Assembly: GCA_019188255.1 (NCBI GenBank)
Contig: JAETXT010000002.1
Span: forward strand, 682,001-746,000
Origin: Verticillium longisporum
Lineage: Eukaryota; Ascomycota; Sordariomycetes; Glomerellales; Plectosphaerellaceae
Direction of reading: 5' to 3'
Length of the DNA: 64,000 nt
Shown here: positions 13,153 through 23,575 of the stretch, piece by piece
Position numbering within the stretch: the first letter of the stretch is position 1
How the letters are laid out: each line of letters opens with the position of its first letter
Notes under the pieces: generated by a model
The model's database searches: none
What the model was told of the DNA's origin: nothing
The model's input: the letters and a program-made list of their open reading frames with translations, nothing else
Translations under genes and position numbers: made by a program

Positions 13153-14270
13153 CTAGTGGTACCCATTGGTGCGAGCGGGCTGTTGCTGGGCGGCGGGGTA
13201 GGTCTCGAAGTACGGGTGGTTGCAAGACTGCTTAGCAGAGATGCGGCTCGCGGGGTCGTAGATGAGCATCATCTCGAGCAGCTCGAGGCCGACCGAGTCG
13301 AGGTTGGTGCACAGCGGCAGGCGCTCGTCGCGGATCCACTTGGGGAAAGAGCTCTTGAAGTCGGCGTACGAGGTGACACCAGGCCAGACATCCTCGGTGG
13401 GAGTTCCAAGGGCGCTATTCCATGTCAGTGGTTATTTCGGGATGGCAAGATACCAAGGGGGAAAGGGCTGCTGTTTACCGGAAGATCTTGAAGATCTCGT
13501 CAATCTCAGAGTCGCCAGGGAAGAGAGGCTTGCGGGTGCACATCTCGGCGAAAATGCAGCCGACAGACCACATGTCGACGCCGGTGGAATATTGACGACC
13601 GCCGAGCAGAATCTCGGGGGCGCGGTACCACAGGGTCACGACCTCGTGAGTATAGGTGCGCAGGGGCACGCCAAAGGCGCGGGCGAGACCGAAATCGGCG
13701 AGCTTGAGGTTGCCCTCCTTGTCGATGAGCAGGTTCTGGGGCTTGAGATCGCGGTGGAGAATGCGGTGGGAGTGGCAGTAACGGATGCCGTCGCAGAGCT
13801 GCCACATGAACTTTTGAATGACGGCCGGGCCAAGACCAAGACGCGAGAGGACCTCAGAGGAGCCCTCAGGCAGGGCCTTGCCACGACCACCATCCTTGAC
13901 GGGCAGGGCCTCCATGTACTTCTTCAGATCGAGATCGAGGAACTCGAAGACGAGGTAGAGCTTGTGGCCGTCGGAGTGAACAATGTTGAAGAGGCGGACA
14001 ATGTTGGGGTCGCGCATCTCCTTGAGCAGGGAGATCTCGCGAATGGCAGTCGAAGGGACACCCTCATCCTCGGCCTCGAGGCGAATCTTCTTGAGGGCTA
14101 CTATGCGGCCTCCATTGAGGAGATCGCGAGCCTTGTAGACGACACCGTAGGTGCCTGTGCAGCAGGTCAGCAAGGAGCAGAGTGACGGCCAAGGGAAGGG
14201 GGTGCGTATGGCAGCAAGGGCAGGCGGTCGTACCTTCGCCAATCTTCTCGAGCTTCTGATAGTTCTCCAT
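13153..14270 (-). CDS. cdk1: Cyclin-dependent kinase Cdk1 (Cdc2/Cdc28)
   Basis: Master cell-cycle Ser/Thr kinase. Exons (minus): 14270-14234, 14154-13479, 13414-13153, giving 324 residues. Both introns have GT-AG ends and the joins restore the GEGTYG loop and ...IFRALGTPTE. Visible: glycine loop with the Wee1-type sites T14 and Y15, the PSTAIRE helix at about 46-52, HRDLKPQN catalytic loop, DFGLARAFG, the T-loop threonine in [14 protein letters not shown], and [18 protein letters not shown] identifies Cdk1 rather than Pho85 or another CDK. The stretch between KKYMEAL and [12 protein letters not shown] is a longer insert of the kind I expect in filamentous fungi. Length is normal. The protein ends in a Gln-rich tail ([13 protein letters not shown]). 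It is divergent from the AlkB-like gene, with about 960 bp between start codons. Confidence 0.96.
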
Positions 14271-15227
14271 TGTGTATCAACTGAACAGGATGCGTATCGT
14301 GATAATCGGCAAGGGCCTTGTCGTCCGAGAATGAAATTGATCGTCAAGGCTGTCAGGGCGGCGTCGGGGGAAGTGGGGTGAAGGCGTTTGCAGGGGCGTT
14401 GAGGGCGAGGTGAGGCGCGCGTCGTGGTGGGACGAGGGGCAACGAGATTACGGGACGGGGGGGTGACGACGGGTATCTATGGAAGAAGAAGATCGGGCGG
14501 CCGAATGTGACGTGGTCTCAGCTTCAATCCATGGGCGAGAAGAAAGTGCAGGTGGGGGGTTTGTGATGGTCGTGATGTCGTGCAGGTCCTGTCTCGTTAG
14601 TATTGTCGTTTTGGGGAGGGAGTTGGGCTTAGTTGGCGGTGTGGGAGTTTGGTGGTGTTTCGCTCGTGTTGTCGTCCCTTTCGTTCAGGTCGTCGAAATT
14701 GCTTTGCTGACCGCAAAGTGCATGGCAGCAGCCCCCGCCCTGCATCAGAGGTGCGTCCACTAAGTGCCCCAGAGACAGCGCCCAGGGTAGCGTCGTTGCT
14801 GTTTACAGTGTTTACAGTGGAGGCGGGGCCCTCGAACGAAAACAAGACTCGACGCAGGGACTGGTCGACACGACACGCGCCCAAGTCGCCCTGATTCAGC
14901 TCGCGTTGTGGCGGGGCCGATGCGATCGGTGGGTCCCAGAGCCTTATCGGCCGTGCTTCTCTGTTGTGATAAGACTTGCTGAGCCACAACGAGGGGTACG
15001 GGTGTACTTTTTTCTTGGGGTCCGGGAAGGAAGGTCCTCTATCTCGTTCTGGCTGTGAGACGACTCGCGATTCGGTGGGCAGATCACAGATGACAGAAAA
15101 AGAAAGACCCGAATCTCCTCACCGTACTGTAATACAGGGGGTATTCGCCGGCCGCCTTATTGATGCCGAATCACTGCACCTCTAAACTCTTTTCATGAAA
15201 AAAAGACGGCCAGCGCATGACCCCACC
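14271..15227. promoter_or_regulatory. Shared upstream region of Cdk1 and the AlkB-like gene
   Basis: A divergent intergenic interval with no supportable ORF. It must hold the 5' leaders and promoters of both flanking genes. No known binding site was identified with confidence. Confidence 0.5.
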
Positions 15228-16311
15228 ATGGCGACCATTACTGAGCTCGACGCTCATGAACAGCCATCCGAAGAAATGAGGGCCTCCTGGAAGAGCTATT
15301 CCAAGTTGGAGGCCTTCCACTTGCGCAACCACCCAGACATTGACGACCCCAGGTCTGAGGCACAGGCAAAAGACTACAAGGTCGCCGGTGTCATCGCCGC
15401 CGAAAAGGTGGCCAGCGCTTTTGCATCAGTCCACCCCGAGCCGATCGACCCTTCGACAATACGGGATGTTCCCATTCTATACCACCCATTGCTACCAGGT
15501 CAGTGGGCAAAGTTTCCTCGCCGCCTCTTCGCGAAACTGACTGCCCAAAGGCCTCCTCATCGTGCCCGACCTGGTTCCCCCAGCCGTGCAGAAGTCCCTC
15601 ATCTCCCTCATGGTCCATCGTGACCTGAGCGTCCGCCATCACATGACAAACATGCATCCCTTTTACGAGGTCCCCTATCGTCAAGACACGGACGAAGACA
15701 GGTCCTTCTTCTCATACCCGCCAGACCCAGCACCGATATTCACACCCAAGGACCCCGCTGTACACAAACCCCTCTCCATCAAGCAGGTTCTTGACCGCCG
15801 CCTGCACTGGGTGACCCTCGGCGGACAGTACGACTGGACGAACCGCATATACCCCGGCGAGGAGCCCCCTGTCTTCCCGCCGGACATTGCAAACTTTCTC
15901 GAGGATCTCTTCCCCGACACGCGCGCGCAGGCGGCTATTGTCAACTTTTACACACCAGGCGACACGATGATGATGCACCGCGACGTCAGCGAGGAGACGG
16001 ACAGAGGGCTCGTGAGCTTGAGTTTCGGGTGCGACGGGCTCTTCATGATTGCGCCCAATGGCGTGGGCGCCATTCCAGACGAGGTCAAGGCGCAGGGCAA
16101 AGAGTATCTGCTACTGAGGCTGAGGTCAGGGGACGCCATCTACATGACGCAGGAGGCGAGATTTGCATGGCATGGTGTGCCCAAGGTGCTCAAGGGAACG
16201 TGTCCAGAGTGGCTGCAGGACTGGCCGGCTGAGGAGGGAAAGTATGAGGGCTGGAAAGGATGGATGAAGAACAAGCGAATCAACCTGAATGTGCGACAGA
16301 TGCGGGAGTAG
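15228..16311 (+). CDS. AlkB-like Fe(II)/2-oxoglutarate dioxygenase (ALKBH1 type)
   Basis: Predicted oxidative demethylase of nucleic acids (DNA repair or tRNA modification). Exons 15228-15498 and 15551-16311 give 343 residues; the 52-bp intron (GTCAGT...AAAG) joins HPLLPG to LLIVPDL. The start at 15228 has a good context (CACCATGG); an in-frame ATG at 15195 would add 11 residues. The catalytic core shows the HxD iron motif (H233, D235 in MMHRDVSEETD), the distal histidine H298 (FAWHGVP) and the 2-oxoglutarate arginines R333 and R339 in RINLNVRQ. The 'LGGQYDWTNRIYP' substrate-lid region is of the ALKBH1 kind. About 140 residues precede the core, as in fungal ALKBH1 homologues. Substrate cannot be told from sequence. 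Confidence 0.93.
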
Positions 16312-17404
16312 CACAGTGGATGCTAGGCGTTATTGGAGTTACCTAGCATGAGGACCATGGCGACCAGTCTTCGTCATTGGCGAATATAATGAGCATGAGC
16401 GATGGTACAAGGAGCATGTTTGCCACGTTGAGACCGACAACGCGGTGAGCCAGACCATCCTTCACAAGCGTCCGGAACAATGCCATTGTACAGCTGTGGA
16501 GATATCTCGGTATCAAGTATCAACGTCTGAGATGTTAGATCTTTCCGTCCAATGAGGGCATGATGATTCCAACCCCTAGTCGGGTGTCCTCACGAGGAAT
16601 TTCGCTGACAAAAGCGGCTGACGGACATCCCGCATGCGACCACGTGACCTGAGACATGAGCCCCACGGAATTTGGGGGTCCTCGGGGGCTCCTCCCTCGC
16701 ACCCCAGCATTCCTCTAGCCGGTTGCGGCCTAGCGGGAATTGCGTGATCTCGACGTTTTGCGCTGGGAAAGAGTCTTGGCCACTGACAATGTCCGACTTT
16801 CGCAGCGAGAACCACCAAAGCCTCCTAGCACGCCATCATGGACCATGAAAAAGTTCATCGCCCACCCATGCCTTTGCCCGAACGGAGCTCGTTTCCGGTA
16901 AGAGGACGAGGGTGAGAGTGGGTTTGTGGAGTGCAGACCAAAGCTTCTCCGGTGCGATTCCCGGCCGCTTGCCTCTTGATTAATCGACTGGATCGCGTCT
17001 GGGCCTTTTTCTCGACATCTTTTTCCTCTCACCTCTTTGTCCCTCTCTGAACCCTCTCTCATCTGGACTCTAAATCTTCTAGAGACCTACAGAGTCTTTC
17101 AGGTCTGAGTTGCGTCGTTGCTTCTTGACACCCAAGCAAAGTCGACAGCTCCGAGTCTGCTTTCTCGCCATTCCCCCTCCACCTTGGGTTTGGTTGTTGT
17201 ATGCAAATCACTTTTCACTTCCTGTTCGAATTACTTCGTCTTCAGGTTCCAGGTCTCTGCTACCAGATCGAGCAGCAAGCCTCGTTTCTTGTGCTCTACC
17301 TCGCCTGTATTCTACTGGACAGACTAGCCATCTCTGTTCTTCTTTCTCGTCCCATACCGGACCTCGATCTTACACCCATCAAGGACCATCTCTCGCCCGA
17401 CATC
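16312..17404. other. Intergenic region and 5' leader upstream of the sulfite reductase gene
   Basis: No gene is visible. The last about 400 bases are pyrimidine-rich and probably form the 5' UTR. An ORF in frame with the sulfite reductase stays open from 17201, but the upstream 68 codons (MQITFHFLFELL...) look like translated leader rather than protein. Confidence 0.5.
16640..16647. promoter_or_regulatory. CACGTGA E-box, possible sulfur-regulon site
   Basis: The sequence CCACGTGA lies about 760 bp upstream of the sulfite reductase start. TCACGTG is the yeast Cbf1/Met4 site at methionine genes. A single hexamer can arise by chance, and filamentous fungi mainly use the CYS3/MetR bZIP factor, so this is suggestive only. 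Confidence 0.3.
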
Positions 17405-20400
17405 ATGTCTCCCGCACAAGACGCTCCTCTCAAGGAGAAGACCTCGTCCGCCCTGCCCTTCGGCCAGCAGGTCTCGCTCGCCTCCGTGTCGGGGCCGACC
17501 TATGTCACTGCTCAGCTGCTTGTTCAGCAGGTCGCCTACCTCCTCTCCGACAAGATCTTCAGCTACTCGGCCCCCACTTTCGACCTTGATGTCGCCGCCC
17601 GCGCTTGGGCTGAGGCCAAGGAGAAGAACATTTACGGTGAGCACACCGATGTTGTTCAGCTCCAGACGAGGACCGGCGCCGGCGCCTTCGCGCTTGGCTA
17701 CATGTTCAGCCCCGATTTTGACATGTCCAAGCGCCATGTGCCTCAGACTCTCCTGGCTCCCAGCCTGAGTCTGAAGAGCCTTCGCGGTGCTCTCGACCAG
17801 CTGAGCCTGCTGTACGGCGTTGCCTCGCCCTTTGTCGCCCACATCGCTGCCCTCGACTACGATGCCCACAACGGCCTCCTCCCCGAGTACGAGACCGCCC
17901 TGCGCACCGCCGAGGAGCTTGGTCTCGGCCTCGTCTCCAGCACCAGCGCCTACGAGACCCAGCACATGGCTCTCTTCGCCACCCTCATGGCCGCCGTCAT
18001 CCCTACTCTTCACGTCTACGACGGCGTCAGGCTCGCTCGCGAGACTTCGCGCGTTGTTGATGCGCTCAACAAGAGCGGCGTCGCTGACATCTACAACAAG
18101 CTCACCGATGGCTCCGTCGCTACCGAGGAGCGTGAGGCCATCTCCTCCAAGGTCAAGAACCTGCTGAGCATCGTCAACCGTGAGCTCGGTAACGGCGAGG
18201 ACCAGGAGTCCAGCCACACTGCCCTGCTCGCTACCTTGATGACTGCTCTGACCCCTACCTTGGGTGTCGATGAGGGTGTCAGGCTCGCCAAGGAGACCAT
18301 GAAGGCTTCTGGCGCTCTGAACAACAAGAAGGGCGTTGCTGATACCTACAAGAAGATCTCCAATGAGGTCGCTACCCTCAACAAGAGCCTCGAGGATCCC
18401 GACAAGATCGTCGAGCTTCTCAGGCTCTTCAACGAGGAGCTCGGCACCGAGTACGAGCTCTTCGAGTACCACGGCCACAAGCAGGCCGAGACTGTCCTCG
18501 TTGTCTTTGGCAGCGTTGAGGCTCAGCTCGCCAAGCAGGTCGCCGGTCGCCTTGCTGCTGACGGTGCCAAGGTTGGCACCATTAACGTGCGCGTCTATCG
18601 CCCCTTCGTCGAGGAGGCTTTCCTCAAGGCCATCCCTGCCTCGACCCAGCGCATTGCCGTCCTTGGCCAGGTCCGTGACGAGCTCGCCGTCAATGACGCC
18701 ACGGTTCTGTCGACTCTCTACACCGATGTCCTGACCAGCATTGCCTTCTCTGGCAAGTTCCACCAGGACCCTGTTGTCTCTGACGTCAAATACGCCGCCT
18801 CCGAGCCCCTGACGCCCCAGAGCGTCGCCGACATTTTCGGCAAGGTTTCGGGCCACGGCGCTGCCGCTAAGCGCTTCCCCTCGCTTGTCCACGCCAAGCA
18901 GTACACTTTCTGGGACCTCGACAGCTCTGCTGCCGCCAACTCTCCCTTCGTCATTGGCAACCTCCTCTCGCGCGAGTCCACCAGCAACGTCTACGTTAGC
19001 GAGCAGTACGACAACCTCGTCCAGGGCGGTGTTGTTCGTACCGACATTCGCAGCTCCAAAAAGACCATCGATGCTCCCTATGCTATCGAGGACGCCGATG
19101 TCGTTGCTGTTGGCGAGGAGAAGCTGCTGCGTGACATTGACATCCTCCAGGGTGTCAAGGAGGGTGGCAAGCTCCTTGTCAAGCTTCCCAAGTTCAAAGA
19201 CGAGGATGTTGAGAAGCGTATCCCCGCTTTTGTCCGCAAGTCTGTTCGCGAGAAGGGCGCCGAAATTTACATTCTCGATCCCGCTCAGTCGGCTGCCTTC
19301 GATGAGGACGAGTTGGCTGCCAGCATTCTCTTCGAATTTGCTTTCCTTGAGGTCGCCCACGCTGACATCTCCCGCGAGGATGTTGCCCGCTCGCTCCTGC
19401 CTGAGGGCTCTTCGCCTTCGCTCCAGGAGATTCTCGATGCTCTCGATGTGACGCTTCGCAAGTTTGATCTTCCCAGCGAGACAACCGAGCTTCCTGCCGA
19501 CCACATTTGGCCCTCGCTCCCTGCCACTATCAAGACCAACAGCTTCGCGCCTGCTAAGGACCTCGTGGCTGACGAGGTTTCCCGGCTTGTCGACTGGCAG
19601 GCTGCCGCAAAGGGCCTCGCCTTCAAGGAGGCGTATGGCACCAAGGCGACCCTGCGCCCTGAGCTTTCTGTCAAGACGCACACCGTCACCGTCAAGGAGA
19701 ACCGTCGCCTTACACCGGAGACATACGACCGTAACATTTTCCACATTGAGTTTGACCTCGGCGACTCTGGCGTCACCTACAAGATCGGCGAGGCTCTCGG
19801 CATCCACGCCGAGAACGACGATGAGGAGGTCCAGGCCTTCATCAAGTGGTACGGGATTAACCCGGATGAGATTGTGCAGGTGCCCTCGCGCGAGGATGCC
19901 GCCGCTCTCGACACTCGCACTGTCTACCAGGCCCTCAAGCAGAACATCGACGTGCTTGGCAAGCCTCCCAAGCGTTTCTACGAGGCCCTCGCCGAATTCG
20001 CTTCGGACGAGAAGGAGGCTCAGCAACTTCGCGTCCTTGGCGGCTCCGAGGGTGCTGTCGACTTCAAGAAGCGCTCCGAGGAGGACACGCTCACCTACGT
20101 CGATGTCCTGCAGGAGTTCCCGTCGGCACGCCCCTCGTTCCACGACCTTGTGCGTATCGTGGCCCCGCTCAAGCGCCGTGAGTACTCGATCGCCTCCGCC
20201 CAGGCTGTCACCCCGAACGCCGTCTCTCTCATGATCGTTGTCGTCGACTGGGTTGACACTCGCGGCCGCACCCGCTGGGGTCATGCCTCGCGCTACCTGT
20301 CCCGCCTTCCCGTCGGCACAACCGTCACCGTCTCGGTCAAGCCCTCGGTCATGAAGCTCCCTACCTCCGCCAAGGCACCTCTCATCATGGCTGGTCTCGG

Positions 20401-20836
20401 TACCGGTCTCGCCCCCTTCCGCGCCTTTGTCCAGTACCGCGCCATGCAGAAGGCCCGCGGCGAGGAGATTGGCTCCATCCTCCTGTACCTCGGCTCCCGC
20501 CACAAGCGTGAGGAGTACCTCTACGGAGAGGAGTGGGAGGCTTACCAGGACGCCGGTGTCATCACTCTGCTCGGTGCCGCCTTCTCTCGTGATCAGCCCC
20601 AGAAGATTTACATTCAGGACCGCATGCGCGAGAGCATCAAGGACATTGTGCAGAGCTACATCCGCGACGAGGGCAGCTTCTACCTCTGCGGCCCCACCTG
20701 GCCCGTACCCGACGTCACCGACGTGCTCAAGGAGGCCATCGCCTACGAGGGCAAGCTCACCGGCAAGAAGGTCAACCCCAGGAACGAGATTGAGAAGCTC
20801 AAGGACGAGGGCCGCTACGTGCTGGAGGTGTACTAG
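17405..20836 (+). CDS. MET10: Sulfite reductase (NADPH) flavoprotein alpha subunit, MET10 type
   Basis: Passes electrons from NADPH to the hemoprotein subunit that reduces sulfite to sulfide (sulfate assimilation, cytosol). Intronless, 1143 residues. N-terminal half: pyruvate-ferredoxin-oxidoreductase-like region (PTYVTAQLLVQQVAYLLSDK, FALGYMFSPDFDMS), then a linker and transferase-like segments. C-terminal half: FAD-binding region with RREYSIASAQ (about residue 924), nucleotide-binding GLGTGLAPFRAF (about 998), SILLYLGSRHKREEYLY, SFYLCGP and the terminal aromatic VLEVY. Start 17405 (MSPAQDAPL) is chosen because the conserved sequence begins soon after it. Oddity: residues about 184-267 (ETQHMALFATLM...) and 268-351 (ESSHTALLATLM...) are a tandem duplication, roughly half identical, which lengthens the protein. 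A long antisense ORF is only a mirror of its codon bias. Confidence 0.95.
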   Translation: MSPAQDAPLKEKTSSALPFGQQVSLASVSGPTYVTAQLLVQQVAYLLSDKIFSYSAPTFDLDVAARAWAEAKEKNIYGEHTDVVQLQTRTGAGAFALGYMFSPDFDMSKRHVPQTLLAPSLSLKSLRGALDQLSLLYGVASPFVAHIAALDYDAHNGLLPEYETALRTAEELGLGLVSSTSAYETQHMALFATLMAAVIPTLHVYDGVRLARETSRVVDALNKSGVADIYNKLTDGSVATEEREAISSKVKNLLSIVNRELGNGEDQESSHTALLATLMTALTPTLGVDEGVRLAKETMKASGALNNKKGVADTYKKISNEVATLNKSLEDPDKIVELLRLFNEELGTEYELFEYHGHKQAETVLVVFGSVEAQLAKQVAGRLAADGAKVGTINVRVYRPFVEEAFLKAIPASTQRIAVLGQVRDELAVNDATVLSTLYTDVLTSIAFSGKFHQDPVVSDVKYAASEPLTPQSVADIFGKVSGHGAAAKRFPSLVHAKQYTFWDLDSSAAANSPFVIGNLLSRESTSNVYVSEQYDNLVQGGVVRTDIRSSKKTIDAPYAIEDADVVAVGEEKLLRDIDILQGVKEGGKLLVKLPKFKDEDVEKRIPAFVRKSVREKGAEIYILDPAQSAAFDEDELAASILFEFAFLEVAHADISREDVARSLLPEGSSPSLQEILDALDVTLRKFDLPSETTELPADHIWPSLPATIKTNSFAPAKDLVADEVSRLVDWQAAAKGLAFKEAYGTKATLRPELSVKTHTVTVKENRRLTPETYDRNIFHIEFDLGDSGVTYKIGEALGIHAENDDEEVQAFIKWYGINPDEIVQVPSREDAAALDTRTVYQALKQNIDVLGKPPKRFYEALAEFASDEKEAQQLRVLGGSEGAVDFKKRSEEDTLTYVDVLQEFPSARPSFHDLVRIVAPLKRREYSIASAQAVTPNAVSLMIVVVDWVDTRGRTRWGHASRYLSRLPVGTTVTVSVKPSVMKLPTSAKAPLIMAGLGTGLAPFRAFVQYRAMQKARGEEIGSILLYLGSRHKREEYLYGEEWEAYQDAGVITLLGAAFSRDQPQKIYIQDRMRESIKDIVQSYIRDEGSFYLCGPTWPVPDVTDVLKEAIAYEGKLTGKKVNPRNEIEKLKDEGRYVLEVY

Positions 20837-21336
20837 ATGTTGATCTGCATGTGAAGCAATTTACTCTTGCTCATTCATTTTCTTGGTCATATTTTTTTAA
20901 TCCCCTGTCACATCATTCTACGTAGGATATTTCAACAAGCCTGCATACAGACTCAGATTCAATAATGTTTTAACATGTGATTACGTGACAAGCTCGACGG
21001 GTAGGGCCTTCTCTTGATGCCTTGATCTCTGTGGCGATCACACTAGGCTCCTCTAGAAGAAACCATTGTATAATTTCAATTGTTATGAGACTTATTGGCA
21101 TGCAAACGGCTAAGGAATGGGTGTAGTACATATAGGAGGTAGACAGCGTACAACGTGCTGCCTAGCGCAGAAGCAGTTTTCGAGACGCCCAAGGAGCGAT
21201 CTTGGTCCTGATGTGCTTTTTGTTGAATGGGCGGATCAGCCTGCATTCTCTCAGATTTGCGGCAAGCCGTGATTCAAACTGCGGATAGAACTGCGAATTA
21301 CTACTTAGCCTGTCGTAAACATCTTTCAACAGCATT
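20837..21336. other. Non-coding between convergent genes
   Basis: Holds the 3' UTR of the sulfite reductase gene (A/T-rich just after the stop) and of the minus-strand gene that ends at 21337. An ORF runs on to 21162 in another frame, but the splice model does not use it. Confidence 0.5.
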
Positions 21337-22364
21337 TCACCAATCTGTTTGCTCTCCGGGGCGGGCGATGATTTGTCGCCAATCCGTATCCATGATAAGG
21401 CACATTTGTTGGACAACCGCCGTAACAGAGATGCCTTGACTGTCGGGAGGGGGCAGGTATATTCCCAGTAAGTTTTCAAGATGCATGGTGCCGCTTCTTG
21501 GAGGTGAGTCGCCACTGCGGTCGAGACTGTAGAACATATCCCACACTGCGCCTTGGTATCCTGTCGGATCTCCCCCTCCTCTCGCATACGCGCGAATGCT
21601 GTTGCCGGTTGCATGTCAGCTATGTGGTTTTCACGGCAGCATCTCGTATCAACTTACCAGTACGCGTTATTGAACGAGATGAGTTTCCTCACGTCCACAG
21701 TCTTCAGCCATTCGAAACTTTCACCCCAGACATAGGCAACAATGAGCCACTCTCCAGTCATGAAACGGGGGTCTTTCGTGTCCGCCCTTTGAGAGAAGAC
21801 GATGCGCCGGCCCACGAAGTACGAGTTGCAAAAAGGCCCAACAAGATCTTGGCAGCACTGAGGTTCCTTCCCTTCCTGTCGATGTGATGAATGCGTCAGA
21901 AAAGTTTCCTCATCGTCTCTGATCTGGTAATTTTGCCACAGCCTTAGGGTCTCATCATGTCGATTGATTTGTGTGACGACGTGCTGGCATGTCAAAATTC
22001 TGAGGTGGATGGCCCAAGGAGAATATGGTTGCCGGCTGGGGTGATGAAAGTTGTCGGCCACATGATAGGACTCTGACAGCATGGCCCAATCGCGGATCGG
22101 TGGTACATGCGAAATGTTGGGCAGGAAAAGATTGGGAAGGCTGAAACGCAGGCCGAAACGGCGCCTCACCGACAGCCACCAGGCAATCCGGCGGTTTTTC
22201 ACCTCCATGTCTCCGAGGAGTCGAATGTTCTCATCCTCGTGTTGGGGCAATTTGCAGTAATATAGTGCTTCTGGGTAGTGTCTCATAAATTCTTCCTCTC
22301 CCGGTATCTCTCCTGTTTGGAGGACCGCAGGCTGATAAGGTGGGGGCGATTGGTCGGGTGGCAT
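21337..22364 (-). CDS. Unrecognised protein, two exons
   Basis: Function unknown. Exon 1 is 22364-21658 (MPPDQSPPPYQPAVLQTGEI...). A 59-bp intron with a consensus GTAAGT donor and ACAG acceptor leads to exon 2, 21598-21337, giving 322 residues and ending ARPGEQTDW. The joined protein is rich in Trp, His and Arg (AWWLSVRRRFGLRFSLPNLFLPN; TGEWLIVAYVWGESFEWL), with no signal peptide or clear membrane segment. The exon 2 frame reads well (GYQGAVWDMFYSLDRSGDS, LENLLGIYLPPPDSQG); the other open frame on this strand, to 21162, does not match the splice phase. The look is of a lineage-restricted fungal cytosolic protein. Confidence 0.6.
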
Positions 22365-22937
22365 CGTGAACTGAGGCTCTGGGCGGAAATGGCGTGGAGA
22401 CCAAGTGCATGCTACATAGGTTGATATAACACAGCCTTCTTTATATGATTTGGTTTCAGTTTCTTGCGATTGCGTTTACATATCGTCACAAACCTTTGTA
22501 TCCAAGTAGCAGCTCTCAAGGTGGTGGCATCTGGATGCAGAAAGACAATCAATTCATCGCCACAAACGCAAAGGTCCCTCGGCCACCAATCATTCGAGGC
22601 AGATTCTTGGAACGCTGTCGAGTCTTTCGCCAAGCAGTCTCGTGATGTGTGACACGTTTTAATGAAGTTGATATTTTCCTAACCAGACCACAGCTTTTGC
22701 AGTTACCTAGTCAGGAGTAGCAGACATTCTAACGTTGGCCAATGTTCGAATTGCTACAAGGCCTGATCCATGAACAGAAGCATTCTCTGTAGCCAGAACT
22801 TGAGCATGAACACATCAGTATCTTGCTCGCGTTAATTGCTGGGGAACAAAATATTGTTCAGCACAGGCCATGGACGAGTGGCATCATGGGTGGTTGGTTG
22901 ACTGATTAAATGTGGACAGAGCCCGGGAAAAAAGAAA
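22365..22937. other. Intergenic, nothing recognised
   Basis: A moderately A/T-rich interval upstream of the unrecognised minus-strand gene and downstream of the tRNA-Asp. The small ORFs have no protein-like features. Confidence 0.5.
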
Positions 22938-23009
22938 CTTCCGATCGGGGAATTGAACCCCGGTCCCCGGCGTGACAAGCCGATATCCTAACCACTAGAC
23001 TAATCGGAA
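22938..23009 (-). tRNA. tRNA-Asp (anticodon GTC)
   Basis: On the minus strand the 72 nt fold as a full cloverleaf: a 7-bp acceptor stem (TTCCGAT with ATCGGAA), D-arm with TAGTCTAGTGGTTAGGAT, anticodon stem TCGGC/GCCGG around the loop TTGTCAC, and a T-arm CGGGG-TTCAATT-CCCCG. The anticodon is GTC. There is no intron. The A and B boxes for RNA polymerase III are intact. Confidence 0.96.
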
Positions 23010-23575
23010 CTGGATACAGGAAGATTTCCTAAATGGTATTATAATTCATTGCTCTAACATGATCGACCCTTTGTGGAGCCAAACGCTTCCCTCACAATCA
23101 TCATATTTATCTGTGAAGAACTTCTTCTCCTCGCTCAGCAGACTCTCCGGGTGCGTGGCGCATTCTCTTTGGGCGGTCTCACTTCACAGTATCTGACAAG
23201 TGACGAGACGCCAACGCGCCACCCCTGAGAGATGTATCACCTCTCAAGTTGGCTGCATGGCTATCATTTAGTTGCGTGTCCTCCACTTGAAAGAAAAGTG
23301 AGCGTGAATTTCCACATTTCAGCTGACCGCTGATTTCTTGACCGCATACTCAGTCCATCCCTTTGTCTTCTTGGTTTCAGGCGGAATACAACAATATGGC
23401 TACACCGTGAGATCGTCATCCAGGCTGGGCGATTACGGGCGCTTTGGCGCCTCCTGACTGCCAGTGATCGGCAATACTATAACATCATCTCCCGTATCTG
23501 GATGGCAATGAGCTCCTGATCCCAAGGTCTTCTAATCCAGCTTCAAAAGCACATACGTTGCCAGTAGCTGCCTCA
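23010..23575. other. Intergenic, nothing recognised
   Basis: Between the tRNA-Asp and the next plus-strand gene. It probably holds that gene's promoter and 5' leader. No ORF or repeat is supportable. Confidence 0.5.

Noticed and set aside
17324..20503. A 1059-codon ORF antisense to the sulfite reductase gene
   Set aside because: It mirrors the strong codon bias of the real gene, has no recognisable domain and ends with the sense gene. This is a common artefact opposite GC-biased fungal genes.
21162..21614. 150-codon minus-strand ORF as the second exon of the unrecognised protein
   Set aside because: The consensus intron between 21657 and 21599 leads into a different frame that ends at 21337 and reads more like protein.
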